NCBI GenBank assembly: GCA_021234155.1 | Contig: JAJEKV010000020.1 | Location: 8,168,563 to 8,232,562, forward strand | Direction: 5' to 3' | Length of the DNA: 64,000 bases | From: Isoetes taiwanensis | Taxonomy: Eukaryota; Streptophyta; Lycopodiopsida; Isoetales; Isoetaceae | Shown here: one piece after another, positions 56,768-64,000 of the stretch | Layout of the letters: every line of letters starts with the position of its first letter | How positions within the stretch are numbered: position 1 is the first letter of the stretch | Position numbers and translations under genes: made by a program | The notes under the pieces: generated by a model | The model's database searches: none | Seen by the model: only the letters and a program-made list of their open reading frames with translations | Told to the model about the DNA's origin: nothing

Positions 56768-59700
56768 CTTCGCCTTGCAATCGAAGCAGAACTAATGGGA
56801 CCTAAGTGATAAGTAAGGGATATTGAGTTGAAAGAATCGACAATGAGATTTCTGAGCTGGATCAGAAGAAATTGGAATCAGCTGTTAGGCTGCAGGATAT
56901 GAATAAGTTATGGACAACGCCCAATAAATTATTTGAGCTGGGGAAGTGAATTTTCAAGTAAAATATGGCAATGAGATGAAGAAAAGAATAATCCACAGAG
57001 GGCGGCAAAGACCCAAGTAAAATCTGGCCGTGCCAGGCAATACCCACAATCCTTGAATGCAAATAATCTAACAAGGTATTCCTGGATCCAAACCGAGCTA
57101 CTGAAGGGCATCCCAACACTGACAAGCGAAGAATTCCAACAAAGGAATGAGAGACCAAGCTTATGGCTATGGCGGATGCTGTCCGAATGATGGGCAGAGC
57201 GGGGATGAATACGCATGCATGCAAAGACAGGGGTGGGATAAATAAAAAGGCTTAAAGGCGCCGCCCTATTTGTTTTGATTAAGGGGCAATATTATTATTT
57301 TTTATTTAAGAATTTGCTTTCTAATTCTAATGTGAGACGTTTTCTTAATGGTGGAATATGCTATGTGATAGCGATATTGTTCATATCTTATCCCTCCTAT
57401 ATTTGAAGGGAAAACTAGTGGTGTGGTCTTTCCACATAGTGCTCTATGTCCTATTCTGTTGTCTTGTTATAGTTTAGTCTATTGTATACTTATATGTCCC
57501 CTATTCCTGTATTCCTGCAGGCTTTTCCAACCTCAAGTTGTGGATCAATAATCCCACATCAATCTCAAATTGCAGATGGAATACTTGCACGTTTTGGGTT
57601 TAGCCAAATGCTGTGTTGACATCTGTCCTCACCATCTACCACTTCAGTGGTCTCTTAATATCCCTTTTGCACTAGCTCTTTGAATGTAACAACTAAGTCT
57701 ATGATATGCTCTTTCCCAATTGTCGTGATCTTGTAGGTTGGCAATATAATATGATAGACAAGTTCAGGGTTGTTGCACTCCAGTTGTGTTGTAATTAGGA
57801 ACTCCGCCAAATAAAGCTATGAATGCAAGTAAGTTAGGTGCATGGGCCTAATCTACAAATTTTGAATTTCCATACGTCTTTGTGGTTTCTGGTAATGTTC
57901 TCAATTTCTTTGTCTCGATTAGCAAGAAAAGCAAGATGAGTTGGTCATAAATTTGTAGGGAAAGGTTGCATGGATTTGGAGGGTATGAGAGTCCATTGGA
58001 GCAAAAAGAAGAGCTCGAAGAAGCAAAAAGGGGATAGGAAGAAGATGGCGGGCAAAATTCACTGAAGGTAAGAAAGCACTACCACAAATGGCATTCGCAA
58101 AGAAGTGCAACCATCAGTTCGTAGGCAGAGCAGAGAAAATTTAGTTGAATCTTAAATTTGCCATCAAAGAAATTGGATAGAAAAGCAATCTGCAAGGGTT
58201 GTAGAACATGCCCTTGAAGATCAAATTCTTTCCATTTCCAATGACCTTGAAGCAAAAGAGCAAATTTTGCAATCTAAGAACCACAAGTTAGAAGCTCAAA
58301 TCTTCAGCAAAAGAATAATGGCAAAACATATGCCAAAAGAAATATATTCCTGACCACCAGGATAGAAAAACCTAATTTTAATCAAATGGAGTATTTCACT
58401 ACATTGCACAACCAAATGGGCTGCATTTATCATGGCTTATGCCAAGCTCGCTCAAGGCCGTATCGCTATTATATTGAACATTGTGGGGCTTTGAGCTATG
58501 AAGAGTGTCAATAATGTTTGCAGTTCTTAAAGCATGTGCAATGATGAACGTTCTCTCGCATGTGAGAGTTATTCATATATGGATCTTTGAATGTGAGTTG
58601 TGTTGTAATGATATTGTGGGGAACACTTTGATTGATGCATAAGGCATGATTGTTACATGGTTTTTTGCGTTGCCCGAAGGGCAATCCCTAAGCATGAAAG
58701 TGAGGATTGAAGGATATTAGCGGAATGTCCTAAGTGTGAGGCCGAGATTTGTGGTTAGTCCGGAATGTGTGAGGAATACCTTCAAAACAGGGTTTCCCTT
58801 AAGAAACTTTTTTATGTGTGCAAGTTTAGAACACTAGGCGAACTTCACAATTTAGAAGTCAGCTAAGGTGGCGAATATTTTCTTTTGTGGACATTAGCAC
58901 ATAATATCCAAGGCGAATATATGATGAACAACATTGAACTACATAAAAAAATAATTTCGTGCTTATACAACTACCTGGTTTCACAACAAACTATTCCTTT
59001 GGTCGAACACGTTTTTGATTATGTGGTTTCACAACGAACTGTTCTTCGAACACACGTTGGATGATATGCGCTCTACATTTTTAGACGTTAGAAAACCATA
59101 TGCTTCTTAAAGCATTTGGAATTATAATCTTGTTCGTCATTACATATGTTTCTAACAATTAAAACCTGCATTATACAACACATAGCATCCTTCACAAAGC
59201 ACCTGCAGTGGTTCAAACTTTATCAGCAAATGTTAGTACAAATTGTTGGCTTCGCTAGTACCCCGGACATCATATCAAATGCCCTATTTCTTCGTTGTAC
59301 TGGGTCTAACGACCACACTCAGAACTATTACCATAATAAAACCTTACGAAGGGAATACACACCAGATCAATTTCACGACCACTTAATCAGCTTCTATGAT
59401 TCAGGTAAATAATTGGGCTTTTAATTATTCAGCTCATAAATCATTGTAAGCAAAGAATGAGACATGTGAAACAACAATGTTCATGTGCAGGGACTATATG
59501 ACAGTGGTGCAGAAGGATAGCAGTGTGTTCTTATCCACCAATAGGATTCTTTCCAGCACAAATAACAATTCATGGTAAAGGAAGTCTGGAATGCATCAAT
59601 ACATTAAACCAAGATGTTCAAGAAATGAATTCCAGATTAATAAAGAGCATAGAGGAACTGAACAAAAGCCTCACAGACCTAAACCTCACAGAGTAAACTT

Positions 59701-61296
59701 ACCTTTTCAGAGTAAGAACTGTGGTCCTTAAATCAGATTTTGACAGCTTGGTTTTGCAGGTTTTTCAATAGGATTCACAGGCTGTTGTAGAAGTGGACGT
59801 TTTGAAGCTTCAATCCTGTGTAATTTCTTGACACTTACTTGCACTGCATACCATGCAGTGCAAGTATGTATACTGGGATGCCTACCATGCCACTGATTCC
59901 ATGAACAGCATCTTGGCCCAAAGTATCTTTCCAACCCAAGTTGCATAATAAATCTGCTCAAAAAACAAATCCTAGTTGCATAATATATCTTGCTATGGGT
60001 TGAACGTCAAATTTTTCACATGCTTCTTCTACAGCTACAACTTAGAATACATAATTTTAATCAGTGCATTCATGATAGTAACAACTGCCCCAATTCCATA
60101 GTGTAAGATGTAATTGTGCATCCTCCTACCTAAAGCTAGATCAACCTTTCTTGCATATATTTTGGGCATGTGCTGACTGAAATAGCTGAACTGCCTCCTC
60201 CATCATCCCTGCCCAGCATAACCAGCAATAATTATATGATCAAAGACATTCCGTCGCATTGCAATACATCTCTATAAGAAGGCTTACTATGTAAATATCT
60301 TTTTGTAACATATTATGTGATGTAATCATGGATGCACTTACTGCCTAAGCGTGCCCACATGTGCCAAATGCTTGCAGAAAAGAAGCAGATGATATAACCA
60401 GCATAAAAGTTGGTAGTGGGATATCCCTTCATGCCTTATCAGAACCTTCTGTTATAGATTGACGGCATGTTCACATTGCTTAACATTCTATTCTTAGATC
60501 TTATGCGTTGTCATCCCAAAGAAAAACATCTTTAATAAAAGATAATAGTTGGTCTGTCAGCAACAAGGGGAAATAAAAATCAGAAGATAGTGCCATCATT
60601 GCATTTTAGAAAGAAATGTAAAGCAGATTTGTACTTCATGCATGGGGTCCGAGGAATCAGTCAAATCAAGAGCACTTGCTTTTCTCAAATAACGTTTACC
60701 TTTGAAGACTACGAAGAGTAAACCTTTGCCTGAATGGTTGTTGAACTTGAAACCGCCACATCTGAATGAATGGCATGTATAGCATCAATTAAACAATGAT
60801 TTTCTCAAAACTATGAGAAACCTATGAAATAGCTTAATAATCCTTATAAAATATTTCCTTGTTACCACGGACTATCCCAAAGAGCCCTGATTAAGTCGAA
60901 CTAGACATCAAATAAAAGCCAAGACAAACCTCCTTTGCAGTAAAGCTATTAGGGCAAGCATAGATACCCATCAAAGAAATGGCTCTGCAAGCATTTTTGA
61001 AACAAAGGACAATGATTCGAAGCATAAAAATGAAGTAAACTCAACCTTGAATATCTTACTTGATCTATAGCATTATAAGAGAACAAAAGTTTGACCTTTT
61101 AACCATGGCGGCGAATCTACAGAAAGAAATGTCCGGCTTTCTGTCGAGATCAGGGCGAATACCATCAATCATGCCTTCGGGCTGTAGGCGAAGCAGGCCA
61201 AGGTCGGAGCTCGTTTGGTAGAAGAGCAGGCGAGACTTTAAAAAATTAATAAATAAGGCAACCTACTACCCCTTCGTAGTAAAATATAAAACAATC
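56768..61296. other. Mostly noncoding; upstream flank of amine oxidase gene
   Basis: The first 500 bp are the probable promoter and leader region, with the palindrome GGCGCC in AAAGGCGCCGCCC at about 57248-57260. Beyond it the sequence is AT-rich. A short plus-strand frame near 58135-58351 is coiled-coil like (ISNDLEAKEQILQSKNHKLE). Another near 59250-59405 (VGFASTPDIISNALFLRC) ends at a possible donor. I cannot assign either. Confidence 0.45.
59250..59405 (+). CDS. Possible orphan exon
   Basis: An open plus-strand segment reads VQIVGFASTPDIISNALF then LRREYTPDQFHDHLISFYDS and ends at TCAG|GTAAAT. The amino-acid texture is coding-like, but no neighbouring exon or known family supports it. 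A decayed gene remnant is equally likely. Confidence 0.25.
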
Positions 61297-62372
61297 ATAA
61301 AAAGTAGCATTCGAACGGGGGAGAATGTTTCTTGGCGCAGCCCTTAGCGCCTGCGGCTAGGGCGGCAGCAGAGGAAGGAGGCCGCCCTCCTCTCCTCTCT
61401 TTCCGGCACTGCTGCAGACCTTCTTGCAGATCAAAGACCAAACCGGTGCTAGTGGGGTTTGCCAGTGCTCCAGACGATTTTGCCTTCAAAGAATTTGCAG
61501 ATCAGATTTTGAAGCAGCTTCAAGGCGGTCTTTTGGATTCAGGCTTAATCTTTAGAAGAATGATGATTTATATCACACCGAAAGGGCGTAGAGTCTATAA
61601 GGTGGAGCGAAATTTAAGCAGAATCTTTAAAGAAAGTTGCTTAGGGTCTTTTCGGCGGTCTTTCTAGTTGGATCTTCGGATCATTTGGTTTTTTTCCCCT
61701 CCTCTTGCTCTTTCTTGCTAGCAGAAAGATCTGGAGGTGTTTTTCTTGGAAGAAGTTGAGTAAATTCTTGATCTCGACATTACGGTTTATAAATGTAATG
61801 TTGGGTTATTTGAGATTGCCGAGCTAGGGATCTATTGTGCCAGTGATGCTTCCATATCAAGACCGGATATCATGAGCCGAGATTTTAGGGAGAGTTCGTG
61901 GTCGGGCGTGTGTCTAGCCGATTCATGTGTCTACCGACCGGGCGCACCCCCGACAATGCAAACATCTCCTTTTGATCTCACATACGGTAATAAAATTGTA
62001 TAATTTGATCATAGTTTGAAGTATGGGATTCCACGAACAGGCGAGACCTGCTCAGTTACTCTTCATCTCTTTCCATCTTCATTTCTAGTTTTGCAAGAGG
62101 TTTTTGGAGCATTCAAGATTTGTTTGTAGTTGTGGAAAATGGGTACTTGGCTCCTATAGTACTCTGTTTAATTTAGACAGAAGAAGAGGTTGAGAGAGGC
62201 TCATGTGTTCTTTAGTTACAGACATGATTCAGATCCAGATGGGATCCTTTGTACTTAACTTATATCTGATCCATAGAGGGATCTCTGTATTGTAATTCTT
62301 CCTATCTGATTAATACAGAAACTTCTTTCCTTCAAAAAAAAATAAAAAATAAAAAAATAAAAAGTAGCATTC
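61297..62372 (+). mobile_element. Retroposed sequence with 16-bp target duplication
   Basis: ATAAAAAGTAGCATTC stands at 61297-61312 and again at 62357-62372. Between them the insert ends in an A-rich tail (62333-62356), preceded by a pyrimidine-rich 3' end like that of plant L1 or a polyadenylated RNA. The 5' part is GC-rich and contains a plus-strand frame (to 61667) with PVLVGFASAPDDFAFKEFA and no in-frame ATG at its start. The hallmarks are those of LINE-driven retroposition. Source could be a cellular mRNA or a truncated LINE; no RT or endonuclease motif is present. Confidence 0.7.
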
Positions 62373-62980
62373 TGGCAAAGATTTCCCCTTTAAAGGAAAC
62401 TCTGCTTCAAAAGCTTCGTGAGCATGGGTTATATGTCAAACTTGAGAAGTGTCAGTTCGAACAGGATAATTTGGAGTTCCTTGGCTATCATATCACTCCA
62501 CATGGAGTCTTTATAGATCCCGAAAAGGTCAGCATTGTTTTAAAGTGGCAAACACCTTCATCCATTCGAGATGTTCAGTGTTTTCTTGGCTTTGCCAATT
62601 TCTATGGTGTTTCATTTGGGATTATTTGGAGATTGCCCTTCTTTTGACACGCCTCACGGCTAAGGATGTTCCATTTGAATGGAGTGTGGAAGCAGAATTT
62701 GCTTTCATTATCCTGAAGTATGCTTTTACCATCGCATCAGTTCTTGCCCATGCAGATCCTTCACGCCCATATGTTCTCAGAGTAGATGCTTCTGATTTTG
62801 CTCTTGACAATATCCTGTCACAAGAGGGGGATGACCATTAATTGCATCCGATAGCTTATCATTCGCAGAAGTACTGCTGAAATCAACTATCCAATTTATG
62901 ACAAGAAGTTGATTCTTTTAAGGAGTGGAGATGTTTTATGGAAGTATCTCTTCGGTCTATACAGATCATTGAGTCTAGGC
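62373..62980 (+). mobile_element. Ty3/gypsy fragment (RT end and RNase H start)
   Basis: Reads LREHGLYVKLEKCQFEQ, LEFLGYHITPHGVFIDPEKV and, in another frame, FEWSVEAEFAFIILKYAF and RPYVLRVDASDFALDNILSQ. These are the RT thumb and RNase H start of a gypsy polyprotein. Both ends are missing. The right side passes abruptly into amine-oxidase DNA at 62981. It is a fossil with a few breaks and no LTRs, so no age estimate. Confidence 0.85.
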
Positions 62981-63735
62981 GCATAAAGTCCAGGTGCAAT
63001 CATTGTACCATGTTTCCTTCTTTCTCCTGGAGGGAGGGCACCAAGACTCAAAATACCGGTAAGCTTTACTTCAGCCTCTATCTTCCCATCCTGAGTAACA
63101 GAGAAATTAGTAATGACAAACAATAAAGAGTTCTAAGTGGGGTTACAATATTTTTCCTGAAGTTCAAGAAGCAAATTTGCTTCCAACCTAACCCAAAGAA
63201 ACATGTGTGCACTGATAAGAGGGCTAGACGTTTCCTTTTCAATGACCCACAAAACTAAAGTTGAGCTTGGGATATCCTTCAAACATATATAGTCATGATT
63301 TTGCAACCTTAAACTAGCAGCTTTGAAATACTGTATCGAGGATCCAATAATTTACCATTTTCAGGCTTTTCGTAATGAAGCAAAACATCATTGTACATCT
63401 ACAGCTGAGCTGTAAAGCTCTAGTTAAAATATTGACGATACCTGATACAAATGCCAGAAAAATCCATATTCATAGTTGGAAATAGTGCAGATAAAAGAAA
63501 TTGAGAGTCGCCTGGATCTCCTTACTTCAGCAAGACCTGTCCTCCAATCCTGATGTTTCCACAGTATGCCATAATCTTCCTCATGCATGCAAATAGCATT
63601 TTCGATCTTCTCTACACTGCCATTGAAGCTCGAAAGATAGGCATGGAAATAATAAATGTATCCAAGACAGTCACATCCCTACATCCATATCCAAGGCTTT
63701 GCTTAGATAATCAGCAAACAATGCCATTTTAAAGC
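62981..63735 (-). pseudogene. Duplicated amine oxidase segment, exons 7-8
   Basis: Copy of 53461-54215 at a constant offset of 9520. I see only two differences, both in an intron (near 63331 and 63389), so the copy is very recent. It includes all of exon 7 (63442-63678, with the His in place of the catalytic Asp) and most of exon 8 (62981-63090). It is cut off at the left against a gypsy fragment and cannot encode an enzyme. Confidence 0.92.
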
Positions 63736-64000
63736 TTGTAACCAGTCAGCTGTCCAGTACGGTTTACTGTTCTTGTATTACGAACCTGCAACACACATTC
63801 ATTAGTTACCAATACATCATAAAGGTATGGTCCTAGTAACTATACAAAATTTCTAAATCACTTCAAGGATAAGCATTGACAAGGTAACCATATTGACACT
63901 CCAGATAGAGTGCTAAGAATGAGCTAACTGAGACTTTGTAGCCTGGCCCATTCCTTATGTTCATCATTAGAAGCAAGCTCAGAAGATGAACATAGAATCA
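63736..64000 (-). pseudogene. Duplicated amine oxidase segment, exon 10 start
   Basis: Copy of 52014-52278 (offset 11722), apparently identical, joined to the previous copy at a shared AGC. It holds the first part of exon 10 (63736-63785) and intron 9 sequence and runs off the window. Relative to the gene, the order of the two pieces is reversed while the strand is kept. Confidence 0.92.

Noticed and set aside
59250-61500. Shared peptide VGFAS.PD at 59255 and 61460 as evidence of one gene family
   Set aside because: Similarity is confined to about eight residues and the codons differ; the 61460 copy lies in a retroposed insert.

Overview
The window looks like nuclear DNA of a land plant, most likely a fern or another seed-free vascular plant (inference). 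It has spliced genes with plant-type introns, a chloroplast-type J-domain/ferredoxin protein, a peroxisomal-type copper amine oxidase ending in SKL, remnants of a PPR gene, and a dense, mixed load of transposable elements. I could run no database search; family names rest on motifs read directly from translations.

Layout. 1-5 kb: gene-poor, with a tandem repeat of about 250 bp cut by a Helitron terminus. 5-12.6 kb: one GC-rich LINE on the minus strand, split by about 3.5 kb of repeat-rich DNA that ends in a copia-like LTR. 12.75-22.61 kb: a large element bounded by inverted repeats. It holds a decayed DUF7869-type gene (minus) and a divergent, broken plus-strand gene with acidic, RGG and unknown segments, plus arrays of a 13-bp palindrome. 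23-24.3 kb: PPR remnants. 26.8-29.2 kb: a copia fragment with LTR, directly followed by the 3' half of a LINE. 31.5 kb: a second Helitron-like terminus. 32.4-35.2 kb: a second, L1-like LINE (minus). 38.3-39.9 kb: a complete-looking J-domain/4Fe-4S gene (minus). 41.3-44.5 kb: an intron-containing tyrosine recombinase gene of Crypton type (minus) between GC-rich inverted repeats. 45.9-47.0 kb: LINE ORF1 fragment with the same 3' tail as the other LINE family. 50.5-56.8 kb: a copper amine oxidase gene (minus, 12 exons). 61.3-62.4 kb: a retroposed sequence with a 16-bp target-site duplication. 62.4-64 kb: a gypsy fragment fused to two very recent, reordered pieces of the amine oxidase gene.

Three host-type genes can be modelled from splice sites in phase (J-domain protein, recombinase, amine oxidase). 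The points most worth following up are the 9.9-kb inverted-repeat element with its regularly spaced palindromes, the Crypton-like recombinase gene, the Asp-to-His change at the predicted catalytic base of the amine oxidase, and the scrambled young duplication of that gene.
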